Positions 16,701-25,434 of a DNA stretch of 64,000 nt are shown here, one piece after another. The stretch lies in assembly GCA_963744935.1 (NCBI GenBank), contig CAVUVM010000001.1, positions 124,001-188,000 on the forward strand, in the 5' to 3' direction. Position 1 is the first letter of the stretch, and the number at the start of each line of letters is the position of its first letter. This stretch comes from Bog-473 sp963744935 (lineage in GTDB: Bacteria > Actinomycetota > Acidimicrobiia > Acidimicrobiales > RAAP-2). The notes under the pieces were generated by a model. The model was not told the origin of the DNA. It worked only from the letters and a program-made list of their open reading frames with translations, and did no database searches. The position numbers and the translations under genes were made by a program.

Positions 16701-19483
16701 GAATAGGCGAACTTGGTCTTTCGTCCGAGCGGGTCCGCCTGCTGTTTCACTTGCCCGGAGCTCTGGTACTTGTTCTTCGTGATGCGCCCGAGCGGATCGG
16801 TCATCTGGAGGAGGCGGTGTGACGAGTCGTACGTGAACTGCCAGGTCCCGCCGGTGATGTTCGTGTAGGAGGCGAGGTCGCCTACGGAGTCGTAGCTAAA
16901 GCTGACCGTACCGGCTGAGTCACTGATCGATGAGATGTGCGAGCCCGAGTACGTGAAGCTAAGCGTCCGTCCGGCGGGATCAGTGACCGTGGCGAGTGTC
17001 GCGTTCGAGTTGTACGAGAGAGTGGTGGTGTTCCCGTCCAGATCAGCCTCGGAGGTGAGCATGCCCGAAGCGTTGAACGTGAGGACCTCGCGCTTGTCTT
17101 CGGTCAAGGTCCAGGTGCCATTGGAATTGTGGACCAAGCTCGCTTGGACCCAGGTGGGCGGCGAGTACGTCCCAGCCGAATCGGAGAAGACGACGCTCGA
17201 TCCGTTCCCCTGCGTAAATGTCATTGATCCCGAGGCCGATGCGGTGAGCGCGAGGTCGTACGAGTCCGTCCAGCCGTAGCCAAGGGGACCGTTCACTGAT
17301 GCTGTCAGTGCGTTGTAGGTGTCTGACAAGGCCAGAGCTTCTCCGCGACCCGAAATCGCCATGTCACCAAAGGTCTCCCACAGGTCTCCGCTGGCGGTCT
17401 CGACCGGATCAGCACAGCTACACGTGGTGGGGTGAGCCGCCGAGGGGTCGCCTCCACCCAGATTCTCCAGCGCTGCGCTCGTGGGTGACTCGTTGACGAC
17501 GACCGACTGGCTCACCTGTGCGGCCGGGGTGTACGTCGAGTTACCAGCCTGGTTGGCGTCGATGACGCACGTGCCGGTGGCATTGAAGGTGACCGTCGAT
17601 CCCGAGGTGGAACCCGAGATCGAACACACACTGGTCGACGATGCATCGATCGACAAGGTCACCGGCAAACCGGAGCTCGCTGTGGCGCTGACTTGATAGG
17701 TCCCGCCGACATCAGAGGTGGCTGGTGGCGAACTGGTGAACGTGATCGTTTGACTCTGCGGAGTGAAGCCGTCGCCGGGGGCCAGATTCTCTTCGTACGT
17801 CGGCGCCGGTGAGCTTCCCCAGTTGCAATCTTCGTCATTAGCTTCGAGGTAGTAGGTACCAGCCGTATCGAGCTCGAAGGTGTCCGCAGAGTCGGTGGCC
17901 AGCACCGGCGAGCCAATCGCGTCTCCTGTTGCGTTTTCCAAGGTGAAAGCTACGTATGGGCACGTTGACTGCCTACTCGATGTGTTCTCAACGGTCACGT
18001 TGACGGTGGGAACTTTGCCGTTGTCGACGAACTCATCCCAGTTATTGGCAGTGGGACTCGAGACAGTGCTGAAGTAGTCCTGTCCTCCCGCCAGCGGACC
18101 ACCGGCGGATTCCATGCTGGGTCCGGTCGGCAACGCCCCAGAAGGTGGCTGCGCTGGGTTCTCGAATTCGGCCGAGGGTTCCGGAGTGATGGAGTACGTA
18201 ACGGTCCCCCCTAGCGTACAGCCGTCATTAGTGAGCTCGAGGTAGTACAGACCAGTGGGATCGGTCGATGCTTCGGCCGGGACATTGAACGTAACGGCGC
18301 TGTTGTTGTCAAGGACAGGACTTTGAATTGCGTCGCCGCTGCCATCGTTGGCGTCCAACGTCACCGACAAATACGTGCACATTGATGAGTCCAAGACCGT
18401 CGTGTTCTCGACTCTGATGGTGGCCGGGTTCGTGTCGGAATCCTTGTAGAGCGCATACCAGGCATCGCTGCTGCTGCTCGTCAGGCTCCCAGTATTGGTG
18501 GTGTTGCCCTGGAGTGGTGGCCAGGCGTTGCCGATGTTCGTCCCGGCGGAGATGGAGCCGGATGGCACCTTGGCTGGGTTCTCGAATTCGGCCGAGGGTT
18601 CCGGAGTGATGGAGTACGTAACGGTCCCCCCTAGCGTACAGCCGTCATTAGTGAGCTCGAGGTAGTACAGACCAGTGGGATCGGTCGATGCTTCGGCCGG
18701 GACATTGAACGTAACGGCGCTGTTGTTGTCAAGGACAGGACTTTGAATTGCGTCGCCGCTGCCATCGTTGGCGTCCAACGTCACCGACAAATACGTGCAC
18801 ATTGATGAGTCCAAGACCGTCGTGTTCTCGACTCTGATGGTGGCCGGGTTCGTGTCGGAATCCTTGTAGAGCGCATACCAGGCATCGCTGCTGCTGCTCG
18901 TCAGGCTCCCAGTATTGGTGGTGTTGCCCTGGAGTGGTGGCCAGGCGTTGCCGATGTTCGTCCCGGCGGAGATGGAGCCAGCGCTCGGCGATGGCGCGAT
19001 CCCTCCTCCACCAGACTCGAGTGTCAAGGTGTAACTAGCTGGCCCCGGGGCCGGAGGATTGCACGTGGTAGTTACTTCGATGAAATAGCGATCTGAACCC
19101 GATTGAGATCCCGACACGGTGTCACTTGTGCTCGGGCTCAGTACGGGGCTTTGAAGAGCGTCACCCGATCCATTGGTCGCATCGAGCGAAACTGCGATGT
19201 ATCCACACGTCGAGGACGTGGCTGTGGTGTTGTCGACCTTGATGCTGACAGTGCCCCCGACAGCTGCCGGATAGATGACCCACCAATCGTCGGCTGCCGC
19301 ACTGGCCAAGGAGCCGCTGGCGGAGCCGGTGATCTGGGTGGCATTGCCGATATTCGTTCCCGCGGAGTCGCCGGAAGCTCGGATATCTGCCGAGCTTGGA
19401 ATCGTCAGCGGGACCGTAATCCCGACGAGGACGGCGAGAGCCGCGACCAGCACGAATGGTGATCGGACCCTTTGTGATCTCAC
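13718..19483 (-). CDS. Secreted RHS/YD-repeat polymorphic toxin
   Basis: The start is GTG 19483, 7 bp after AAGGAGGG, giving 1921 residues. A signal peptide (FVLVAALAVLVGITVPL) is followed by a domain of about 130 residues and two identical 140-residue copies (about residues 168-303 and 308-443) of a pre-peptidase-like beta domain. Then come another related domain, an Ig-like domain (about 580-668), a DUF6531-like start of the RHS shell (CADPVETASGDLWETFGDM), a long YD-repeat array, and the RHS core signature (GYTGAYTDEESGLLYLVNRYYDPATAQFLTVDP) near residue 1650. After a hydrophobic stretch (about 1727-1760) a variable C-terminal tip of about 110 residues (IVRGGQSDLPPPGEVFSG...YPYAEWEP) is the likely toxin. 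Its fold is not recognised. The protein probably acts at the cell surface in competition between bacteria. Confidence 0.9.
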   Translation of the reverse strand: MRSQRVRSPFVLVAALAVLVGITVPLTIPSSADIRASGDSAGTNIGNATQITGSASGSLASAAADDWWVIYPAAVGGTVSIKVDNTTATSSTCGYIAVSLDATNGSGDALQSPVLSPSTSDTVSGSQSGSDRYFIEVTTTCNPPAPGPASYTLTLESGGGGIAPSPSAGSISAGTNIGNAWPPLQGNTTNTGSLTSSSSDAWYALYKDSDTNPATIRVENTTVLDSSMCTYLSVTLDANDGSGDAIQSPVLDNNSAVTFNVPAEASTDPTGLYYLELTNDGCTLGGTVTYSITPEPSAEFENPAKVPSGSISAGTNIGNAWPPLQGNTTNTGSLTSSSSDAWYALYKDSDTNPATIRVENTTVLDSSMCTYLSVTLDANDGSGDAIQSPVLDNNSAVTFNVPAEASTDPTGLYYLELTNDGCTLGGTVTYSITPEPSAEFENPAQPPSGALPTGPSMESAGGPLAGGQDYFSTVSSPTANNWDEFVDNGKVPTVNVTVENTSSRQSTCPYVAFTLENATGDAIGSPVLATDSADTFELDTAGTYYLEANDEDCNWGSSPAPTYEENLAPGDGFTPQSQTITFTSSPPATSDVGGTYQVSATASSGLPVTLSIDASSTSVCSISGSTSGSTVTFNATGTCVIDANQAGNSTYTPAAQVSQSVVVNESPTSAALENLGGGDPSAAHPTTCSCADPVETASGDLWETFGDMAISGRGEALALSDTYNALTASVNGPLGYGWTDSYDLALTASASGSMTFTQGNGSSVVFSDSAGTYSPPTWVQASLVHNSNGTWTLTEDKREVLTFNASGMLTSEADLDGNTTTLSYNSNATLATVTDPAGRTLSFTYSGSHISSISDSAGTVSFSYDSVGDLASYTNITGGTWQFTYDSSHRLLQMTDPLGRITKNKYQSSGQVKQQADPLGRKTKFAYSGNNYSAAGGTTSVTDPLGVVTEYHYVSGELTSVTQASGTSTAATYKYTYDPSSHGITKETDPDGHTTSATYDGQGNQLSSTDALGRTTAYTYNALNEATSVTDPLGTKTTYTYDSRGNLLSVSTPSAAGTVTSTYTHGNSSHPGDITSATNPDGNSWSYAYDAAGDLTSVTDPLGKATAATYDSIGRQLSVTNPAGHTTSATYDSYGDPLTVTDPDGHVTKYSYDADHELVSTTDPLGDSTGTSYDADGEATKQSAANGSSTSDSYDADGRVISSTNADDQTAQYSYDALGDLVSSTDPLDKVTTYTYDLAGNETSETNAKGKKSSYTYDADDERIGITYSGTSTHAVTYTYNADGDRTSMLDGTGTTTYSYDSLGDLTSSKNGAGATVGYGYDLAGNLTTLTYPGSQVVTYAYDKDERPASITDWNGNKTTYAYNTDSDLTAEDYPNGVDATYSYDAAANLTALKDVAGTNTLASFSYSYNADSDVTSQTSSSGTQSLSYDPLQDLLTDGPSSYGYDPAGNLTSMSGPAAQSLTDKSTTSATLKYNADDELTSATGASPSTWSATYSYDALGERTKSSAPEGTTKYSYDEAGDLTGLSSSSVTATYGYNGDGLRTSKSVTEGATTQKSSFVYSLVGGAPKVLSDGTNTYVYGPNGAPVEQIAGSGTIDYLHQDDLGSTVLITNATGATAATFSYDAYGNLTSSTGSVSTPLGYTGAYTDEESGLLYLVNRYYDPATAQFLTVDPALALTGTPYAYAGDDPSNVTDPDGMDPQTLYGYISNTDDEPPPGSFCASPAAQAAAIAAGVVIVGAALVAAAAITIVAAPFVAGLLLDAAEVGILGGSEIGSLATGATLEPAATELAAIDAAGAEGALDAAGAEGALPDSTAIVRGGQSDLPPPGEVFSGSQGQTLDEAAQGVPHGTIRSTTAGEIRASGGTVERNPEFNANVGRTNYQHVDVCLGEGPCPFGEPQPNPIPKSGRFGGPDYPYAEWEP
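18153..18979. repeat. Perfect 407-bp tandem duplication inside the RHS gene
   Basis: Bases 18153-18559 and 18573-18979 are identical by eye, line for line, with a period of 420 bp. The two copies encode successive identical extracellular domains. Perfect identity at synonymous sites means recent duplication or gene conversion. Confidence 0.9.
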
Positions 19484-19608
19484 GACTGGTCCCTCCTTCA
19501 CACCTTCAGTGGTGCTGCACGCTTCGTGTCGTTCTACCCCCATTGCATTTGTACGTCAATTGAGATTCCCCAAGCGCGTTTCGCGGTTGAGTCAGAGCTA
19601 TTGCTTCT

Positions 19609-20673
19609 TCACTCTTGACCGGGTCTAGGAGGCTCGGTGGGTCGCTCGTGCCGCCCAGTTCGCATCAACAACGCGCCATAACCATGGCTCACTACTTCCC
19701 AATTGACGGTTGGTTGGAGGTTGTAGCAGCGCGCTCGAGCAAGCCCAAGAATCCTGTGGTACTGCTTCTTTGCGAGCGCCACTGTCTTCTCTTCGACCGT
19801 GAACTGGTCATATTGAACACCATGCTCAGTATGAACTCGCTGATAGAAAACCAATTCATCACCCCAGAGCGTGATGTCCACTTGGTCGGCCTTTGGAAGC
19901 GACGATTCATTCACTCGAAAGACGTCGACCGTTGCGTGAGCGTGTTGTTGAATCAAGTGCTCAAGCTCGGGAGTCGACCGCTCAATGATGAAGATGCGCT
20001 GCACCTCCAGCTCTGACGACATGATAGCGGCATATTCGTCTTTCCAGTAGTCCTGTCCTTCCTCGGATTGCCAAAGAGACAAATCTTCTCGCGTCAAGCT
20101 AGTGGTCTTCTTTTTAAGTCCTCGACCAGCGATTGAATCCAGTAGTTCTCGTTTGTATGACAGGTCATCTGAGGGAACCAGTAATGTCCCAGTTGCAAGC
20201 TGCTGCAGCTCGCTGATGCACCTAGTCAGTGACCTACGCCATGCCACCCCGACCTCATCTTGCCAAGAGTATTTGCGCAAGACCTCAGCGAGAGCACTCG
20301 CGAGCTGACGGAAGAGCGAAAGACTCTGCTCGGAAATGAATAGCTCGTCGAGAGCAGCAACGAGACCAACCATGTAGTCAGATTTTCTTCGCTGTTCAAA
20401 GAGCAACAGAACTATGCCCGACAAGATCGAGACTGACAGCGTCTCAATGACAACCTCAAACGTTGTGTATCCATGAGAAATCGTGATTGCCAGGGTGACT
20501 GAGGTTGCCACTGCTCCCCCCACAACGCCGACAAGAAATACAGTGGAATCGCTAACGCGCAAGCTTGCAGCCGACCTCTTTGCGAGCCTCACAGTTCCGG
20601 TCGACAGACGCCTAAGACCCCGTCTGAGCCTTAAGAAGGCAGATCGAAAGCTGCTGTGCGTATTGGCAGCCAT
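19609..20673 (-). CDS. Two-helix membrane protein of unknown function
   Basis: The 354-residue protein has a basic N-terminus, two adjacent membrane helices (about 44-66, STVFLVGVVGGAVATSVTLAITI, and 72-93, TTFEVVIETLSVSILSGIVLLL) and a large soluble C-terminal part, predicted cytoplasmic. The C-terminal region YWKDEYAAIMSSELEVQRIFIIE...HAHATVDVFRVNESSLP...DITLWGDELVFYQ has the strand pattern of a compact alpha/beta domain seen in many uncharacterised bacterial proteins. It is 125 bp upstream of the RHS gene on the same strand, so it could belong to that operon, for instance in export or regulation. It could equally be an independent sensor or defence protein. Base composition is lower in GC than the flanks. 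Confidence 0.6.
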   Translation of the reverse strand: MAANTHSSFRSAFLRLRRGLRRLSTGTVRLAKRSAASLRVSDSTVFLVGVVGGAVATSVTLAITISHGYTTFEVVIETLSVSILSGIVLLLFEQRRKSDYMVGLVAALDELFISEQSLSLFRQLASALAEVLRKYSWQDEVGVAWRRSLTRCISELQQLATGTLLVPSDDLSYKRELLDSIAGRGLKKKTTSLTREDLSLWQSEEGQDYWKDEYAAIMSSELEVQRIFIIERSTPELEHLIQQHAHATVDVFRVNESSLPKADQVDITLWGDELVFYQRVHTEHGVQYDQFTVEEKTVALAKKQYHRILGLARARCYNLQPTVNWEVVSHGYGALLMRTGRHERPTEPPRPGQE

Positions 20674-20938
20674 AGCGAAACCTCCAGTCTGAGCTGCGAA
20701 ACCGATTGGTCAGATTTTGTCATGCAATGCCTATTCTTGCGTGAGCCAGACTCAAACGACATGAGACTTGGGTTTGTATGATTCCGGTGTCCGTCCCTTA
20801 ACCCGGGAGACATCGTGGCGGCCAACGCGCCTTTCGTCTTCCGGCTGCGGGCGCCGGGGGGCACCTCTTCCCTCCGGCTCCATGTCCTTGTGGCCCTACC
20901 TGAATCCGGCATCGTCGAGGGTGCAAAGGGCCATCGAA

Positions 20939-21205
20939 CTAGAGGCGAGAGCTCGCGTGACCCCTTCGATATTCATCGCCCCACCGCCTTGATGCCTGTT
21001 TTTCGGCTTCCCAGAATGCGAAGGCGTCGGCTACTTGCTGTGCGGTCCCTGACGAGCCGAATGGATCGACGCGAACGTTCACTTTGAAATATCCCTTGCC
21101 GGGATGTCCTTCACGTTCTCTTGCGACGTGAACAACCAGAGAGTCCAACGGGGGTAGTCCGAGCGACTCGCAACGTTCATGGAATGCCTTCATGAACGCC
21201 GTAAC
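20939..21205 (-). pseudogene. 3' fragment of an unidentified gene cut by IS3
   Basis: The frame reads SGPVTAFMKAFHERCESLGLPPLDSLVVHVAREREGHPGKGYFKVNVRVDPF...FAFWEAEKQASRRWG to a stop at 20939. It stays open up to the IS3 left end at 21206, so the start has been lost. The composition looks like a real protein end. I do not recognise the family. Confidence 0.5.
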
Positions 21206-22176
21206 GGGTCCGCTCTGAGTTTGGTTGACATTCTTATTGTGGGACGACGTCCCGCGGAAGGATGGAAGCCATGCCCAAGAGGTTCCCGCCGGAGTTCAAG
21301 GCCGAGCTCGCCGCCGAGGGCTTCCCCGTGACGACGACGGGATCAAAGACGGACGGACCACTGCGCCGCCAGAACCGGCGGCTCGAGACGGTGACCTGCG
21401 GGGTGCTGGGCTTCTCCACCCAGGCCTTCTACAAGTGGCAGGCCGACCCGATCTGCGATCGGGACTTCGACGATGCGCATCTCACCAACGCCATCGTCGA
21501 CGTCCATGCCGATGATCCCGAGTTCGGCTATCGCTTCATTGCCGACGAGCTCGAACGAGAGGGTCACCAGGTGGGCGAAGGGCGGGTCCACCGCCTGTGC
21601 CGTGAACACCGGATCTGGTCCACGACTACCAAAAAAGGTCGGCGCTCGAGCGGCAAGACCCCAGGGCCAGCAGTCGACGACGATCTGCTCAACCGGGACT
21701 TCAGCGCCCCGGCTCCCAACGTCACCTGGCTCACCGACATCACCGAGCACCCGACGACCGAGGGCAAGCGCACGCGCTCCGCTCGGCCGTGGCCCGACGC
21801 CAGCCGAGCGGGACAGTGGTGGTTCACTCAGACAGAGGAGGTCCAGCCAATTTCGCTCCAGGGCCTTCACCGCGGTGCTCAAGGCCAACCACCTCAGCGG
21901 CTCGATGGGCCGACTGTCCTCGGCCGGCGACAACGAGGCGATGGAGTCCTACTACTCCCTGCTGCGGAAGAACGTCCTCAATCGCCGCCGCTGGAGGACG
22001 CGCGACGAACTCGCTTACGAGATCACGTACTGGATCGAGCACACCTACAACCGACGCCGTCGGCAACGCGGGCTTGGCCGGTTGACCCCCGTCGAGTATC
22101 AACTTGCCTTTAGCGACCCCGCCACTGATGTGGCCTGACGACACGACCAGTTCCAAGAAAAACTCAGAGCAGACCC
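21206..22176 (+). mobile_element. IS3-family element with an internal deletion
   Basis: Imperfect inverted repeats GGGTCCGCTCTGAGTTT (left) and AAACTCAGAGCAGACCC (right) bound 971 bp, shorter than the usual 1.2-1.3 kb. The transposase inside is broken. No target duplication is visible. Confidence 0.75.
21262..22138 (+). pseudogene. Broken IS3-family transposase
   Basis: The OrfA start (MPKRFPPEFK) passes within a few residues into OrfB-like sequence (GVLGFSTQAFYKWQADPICDRDFDDAHL...VTWLTDITEHPTTEGK). The frame then shifts and loses part of the DDE core, and resumes as SQFRSRAFTAVLKANHLSGSMG...DNEAMESYYSLLRKNVLNRRRW...LTPVEYQLAF. The OrfA helix-turn-helix region and the second catalytic Asp region are damaged, so it is inactive. 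Confidence 0.8.
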
Positions 22177-22822
22177 CCGTCCAGCCAGTAGACCTCGGCA
22201 GAAGTGCGCTCTAACTATCAACGCCACTCACAAAACTGTCAGTGCGGGGTCGACGGACCCGTGGTCACTCCCTTCCAGATGAAGATAGAGGGGTCATGGG
22301 CGGTGCCGCCGCGGGGCGCAAGACCGCCAGCGCTGATGCCGTGCGGGCCTGGAGCCGTCCGGGGTCGCCCGGTGGCGCGTCGCCGCGCTCGCAGCTCCTG
22401 GCACAGACGGTCGGCGACGCGAAATCTCGGCACGGTGGACCGGCGATGGTCATGTGCGTCGGGCGACGCCGAAGAGCCAGAGGCGATCCGCCGGGTGAGC
22501 GCGGACCAAGTCGGTGAGGCGCCAGGCCACAAGGAAAACATGGGCCACGTCCTCGAGGGCGTCGGCCGGCGCGCGCCGACGGAGGTACCCGGTCATCGAG
22601 GAGAGGTGCGCTCGTAGAGGGCCTCGAACGACTGATGCAAAGGAGCAGGAGCGGGCATGGCCATCCCACACGGGAGAATCGTCCGGCATCAGGACGCTAC
22701 TTGGCCATCTGGTCGTCGATTTCGTCAGCACACGTCGAAATCACCTCGGACCAGGAGCGCAACGCGCACCCGACGTGGCGGGCTCGTTGGCGACCGTGCC
22801 CGGGCGAACGGTGTGGCGCGCT
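22177..22822. other. Gene-poor stretch with a decayed sigma-factor-like reading
   Basis: No intact gene is supported. On the minus strand, about 22690-22450, a degraded sigma-70-like segment is visible (next entry). The rest shows no coding signal that I trust. Confidence 0.5.
22400..22660 (-). pseudogene. Decayed ECF-type sigma factor fragment
   Basis: The reading YLRRRAPADALEDVAHVFLVAWRLTDLVRAHPADRLWLFGVARRT follows the region-2 pattern of ECF sigma factors (acidic helix, then VFLVAWRR, then WLFGVAR). It is followed in another frame by VADRLCQELRAR. There is no start and no intact region 4. This reading rests on pattern recognition only. Confidence 0.45.
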
Positions 22823-24595
22823 CTATCGGCGCCTCCGGCGGGCCAGGCGGGCGAGCGCTCGACGCCGATCACGGTGGGGCGTCGCACAGCGACGCGGCAC
22901 ACCGTCGTCGTCCCACCGCGAGGGTGCTTCTCGCCCGCTCAGCCGCTGGGCGAACGCGGTCCGGATCCATGGGGGCTCGATCCCTCCGTTCTTCCAGCTG
23001 TTCACCTGTCCGACGCCGAAGCCGGTCCGGTCCCTCGTGACCTCCACGTTGTAACGACGACTCTGGGGGTCGTGCACCACAACCACGAAAGTCAACCCGT
23101 CGAGGATGTCCGCGACCATGGTGGCCGTGCAGTTGCGCATGACTTTGGCGTTGCGCTCAATGTCCGCCACCGTCCTCGGGAGCGACACCCGCCACCCGGG
23201 GGCCTGGGCGAACCGGGCGTCCTCAAGGTCGAGCAACGCCGGTGGATACCAGATCCGCCTCGCGCGTGACGCCGGGGGGCGCCACGCCTCGAGGACTCGG
23301 TCCGGGAGCGGCGGGCGCTCGACGGCAGGTCGGCCGGGGCACGCCGCCATCCAGGGGACACCGCAGCGCACGGCGAGCTCCCAGTCCGACGGCTCGAGGC
23401 GTGCCAGAGGCAGGTGGCGCAGTGCCGCTTTTGCGATGGGCGAACACCCGGCGCTGGCCAGGTGCCGGGCACGCTCGGGGGTGAGCCGTCCGATGGGCGC
23501 GTCGTCGAGCAACCAGGTCAGCTCCCCCGCGTCGGGGTGGTGCGCCACGACGTCGAAGGCGACGTCGAGGGTGGACGATTCGAGCTGGGACCCGAAGAGG
23601 GCCAAGCACGTGGCTCGGTCGCCCAGGTCGAGGTGGCGCAGCCGGCCTGTCGTCAGTTCGTCGGCGGTGACGAACCCGAGCGTGCGCAGCACCTCCAACG
23701 CCTTCTTCGGCTCGACCTCGACGAGTTCCCTCCAGGCGGTCTCGCCCAACTCGCCGAGCATGCGGCGCACGCGGGCTGCTTCGAAGCATCCCGGTCCAGC
23801 GCGCACGGCGAGCTCGAGGGTCGCCCGGTCGTATGGATGACGGACCCTGTCCCGCAGCTCCCTCGGGCACGCTTCGTTGTCCAGGGTTGTGCGCGTGGCC
23901 CGCAGGAGGCAGGTGCCAACTACCGAGACGTCCAAGTCGAACAGCCGCTCGGATCGAGCAATGCGCACGAGCTCCTCTGCATCGGCGGCCTCGACCAGCC
24001 GGCGCTGCTCCGCCGGAGCCATGTCGCACATGGATCCGATGTCCAGTTGGTCGGTACACGATCGGAGCCATAGGGCGACGTCATTGACGCCGAAGTCCCT
24101 GTCCTCGAACACGAGGGGGAGAGTGTCGCGCCGGTACTCGAGATCCAGTTCGTGAAGCGCCGCACGGGAGCGGCGCCACAGATCGAGGAGCGCTTGCCTC
24201 CTCGACGCCGTGCTCGGCAGTGTCGCGACGGCGTCGAGAGCAGCGGGTGGGCAGTCGAGACGCCATGGCCGGTACGCACCGAGTCCATCGCCCGCGAGTT
24301 CCAAGAGGGTCTCGAGCGTCGAGGTCTCGACTGTGCGCGCCACGCTGGCCGCCCATGTGAGTGCCTCGGCGCAGAGGGCCGGGCCGAGGCGGTGCACGAG
24401 CAGCCGCCCGACGGCCCGGATCGCCCGGCGGGTGGCGTGCCCGCCTGAGACCGGGTACCCCAGGACCGATTCGGTGACCCGGCGGGCAGTCCCGAACCGG
24501 TCCTCGACCTCCGAGAGCGTCGAGGCGATGGCCAGGTCGTCGAGCGCCTGTTGCGCATAGAGGACCCAGCCACCAGGGCCAGGAGCGATGGACAA
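22823..24595 (-). CDS. PcfJ-like domain protein
   Basis: This 590-residue protein is soluble and rich in Arg, Leu and Glu. Residues 1-430 are mostly helical without a recognised domain. The C-terminal part (about 475-560) reads WRVSLPRTVADIERNAKVMRNCTATMVADILDGLTFVVVVHDPQSRRYNVEVTRDRTGFGVGQVNSWKNGGI. This is the MxNC...I..G...V.V...Y.VEV...GQ.N pattern of PcfJ-type domains known from conjugative plasmids and other mobile elements. The function of PcfJ domains is not established. It is divergent from a small sigma-like gene across a 240-bp promoter region. The pair may form one accessory unit in the island (inference). Confidence 0.65.
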   Translation of the reverse strand: MSIAPGPGGWVLYAQQALDDLAIASTLSEVEDRFGTARRVTESVLGYPVSGGHATRRAIRAVGRLLVHRLGPALCAEALTWAASVARTVETSTLETLLELAGDGLGAYRPWRLDCPPAALDAVATLPSTASRRQALLDLWRRSRAALHELDLEYRRDTLPLVFEDRDFGVNDVALWLRSCTDQLDIGSMCDMAPAEQRRLVEAADAEELVRIARSERLFDLDVSVVGTCLLRATRTTLDNEACPRELRDRVRHPYDRATLELAVRAGPGCFEAARVRRMLGELGETAWRELVEVEPKKALEVLRTLGFVTADELTTGRLRHLDLGDRATCLALFGSQLESSTLDVAFDVVAHHPDAGELTWLLDDAPIGRLTPERARHLASAGCSPIAKAALRHLPLARLEPSDWELAVRCGVPWMAACPGRPAVERPPLPDRVLEAWRPPASRARRIWYPPALLDLEDARFAQAPGWRVSLPRTVADIERNAKVMRNCTATMVADILDGLTFVVVVHDPQSRRYNVEVTRDRTGFGVGQVNSWKNGGIEPPWIRTAFAQRLSGREAPSRWDDDGVPRRCATPHRDRRRALARLARRRRR

Positions 24596-24835
24596 GAGCG
24601 TGGGCGTCGGCTTCTCCTTTCAGACGGGCCCGAAACGGGCGCCGGGTTTGGGCAGGGATGCGCACATGCGCTCCGCTGCGCTGCTTCACCCATGAGACGC
24701 TCCGCCCGCAGTTTCGTTACCCGACATCCGGCGGGCCACCGAGCGGCAATAATGGGGGCATGAGCGGCTGACCGATCTGGTTCCTCGATGCACCGTGCGC
24801 GTCTTTGCGCGCCCGGAATGCAAGGAGGACTGGAT
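24596..24835. promoter_or_regulatory. Divergent promoter region of the PcfJ-like and sigma-like genes
   Basis: This 240-bp gap separates two divergent starts and must hold both promoters. I see no clear palindromic operator or consensus -35/-10 pair. Confidence 0.4.
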
Positions 24836-25285
24836 TTGGACGACCTGCAGGAAATGGCCACGGGCCTGGAGGCCCAGCTCAGAATCGTCGGCGACGACGA
24901 CGCCGTGCAGGAGGGCTTCCTCCGGGTGATACGGCGCCGACATCCCTCGAGCCTCGCCAACCCCCAGGCGTACTGGTACCGGGCGTCGCGCAGTGCGCTC
25001 CTCGACCGCCAACGCCGGCGGGTGACCGAGGAACGGGCGATCCACCAGTGGCTCGAGGTCGGCCCGCGGGAAGCTGAGCAGGAACGCTGGTCAGACGACC
25101 AGCTCGCCGACCTGCGACGTGGCATTGGCGAACTGCGCGGAAAGAGGCGGCAGCTCATCGACCTGGAGCTGAGCGGCGTACACGAGGGTCGTCGACTCGC
25201 AGAGGCACTCGGGATCTCCGAGGGCGTGGTGAGGGTTCTTCGCCATCGGACCTATCGACAGCTTCGGGCCCTGGTGTCCGGCTGA
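24836..25285 (+). CDS. Small sigma-70-like (ECF-type) transcription factor
   Basis: The chosen start is TTG 24836, because AGGAGG lies 7 bp upstream; an in-frame ATG at 24818 lies before that ribosome site. The 149 residues contain a short region-2-like part (DDAVQEGFLRVIRRRHPSSLANPQAYWYRASRSALLDRQRRR) and a clear region-4 helix-turn-helix (LRGKRRQLIDLELSGVHEGRRLAEALGISEGVVRVLRHRTYRQLRAL). This is the size and order of minimal ECF sigma factors, although region 2 is weak and some -10 contacts may be missing. It is divergent from the PcfJ-like gene. No anti-sigma gene is next to it. Confidence 0.7.
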   Translation: MDDLQEMATGLEAQLRIVGDDDAVQEGFLRVIRRRHPSSLANPQAYWYRASRSALLDRQRRRVTEERAIHQWLEVGPREAEQERWSDDQLADLRRGIGELRGKRRQLIDLELSGVHEGRRLAEALGISEGVVRVLRHRTYRQLRALVSG

Positions 25286-25333
25286 TCTGGCGCCGAGAGG
25301 CCTGGCGGTCGCCTAGGTTTCGGGTCGCCCGCC

Positions 25334-25372
25334 GCCGATCACGGCCAAGTCATCGCCGATCACGGCCAAGTC
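25334..25372. repeat. Two tandem copies of GCCGATCACGGCCAAGTC
   Basis: An 18-bp unit is repeated exactly at 25334-25351 and 25355-25372 (21-bp period), between the convergent sigma-like gene and the large membrane protein gene. It is too short to be a CRISPR array. Confidence 0.6.
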
Positions 25373-25434
25373 GTCGTAGGCGGATCGCTCTTGACTCTTC
25401 TCGGGGATAGGAGATATAGGCCGCGGAAACGCCG

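Noticed and set aside
20815..21087. Plus-strand reading APFVFRLRAPGGTSSLRLHVLVALPESG
   Set aside because: It looks partly protein-like, but it has no ribosome site and overlaps the better-supported minus-strand fragment.
25334..25372. Possible CRISPR or attachment repeat
   Set aside because: There are only two copies of 18 bp with 3 bp between them, and no recombinase or cas gene.
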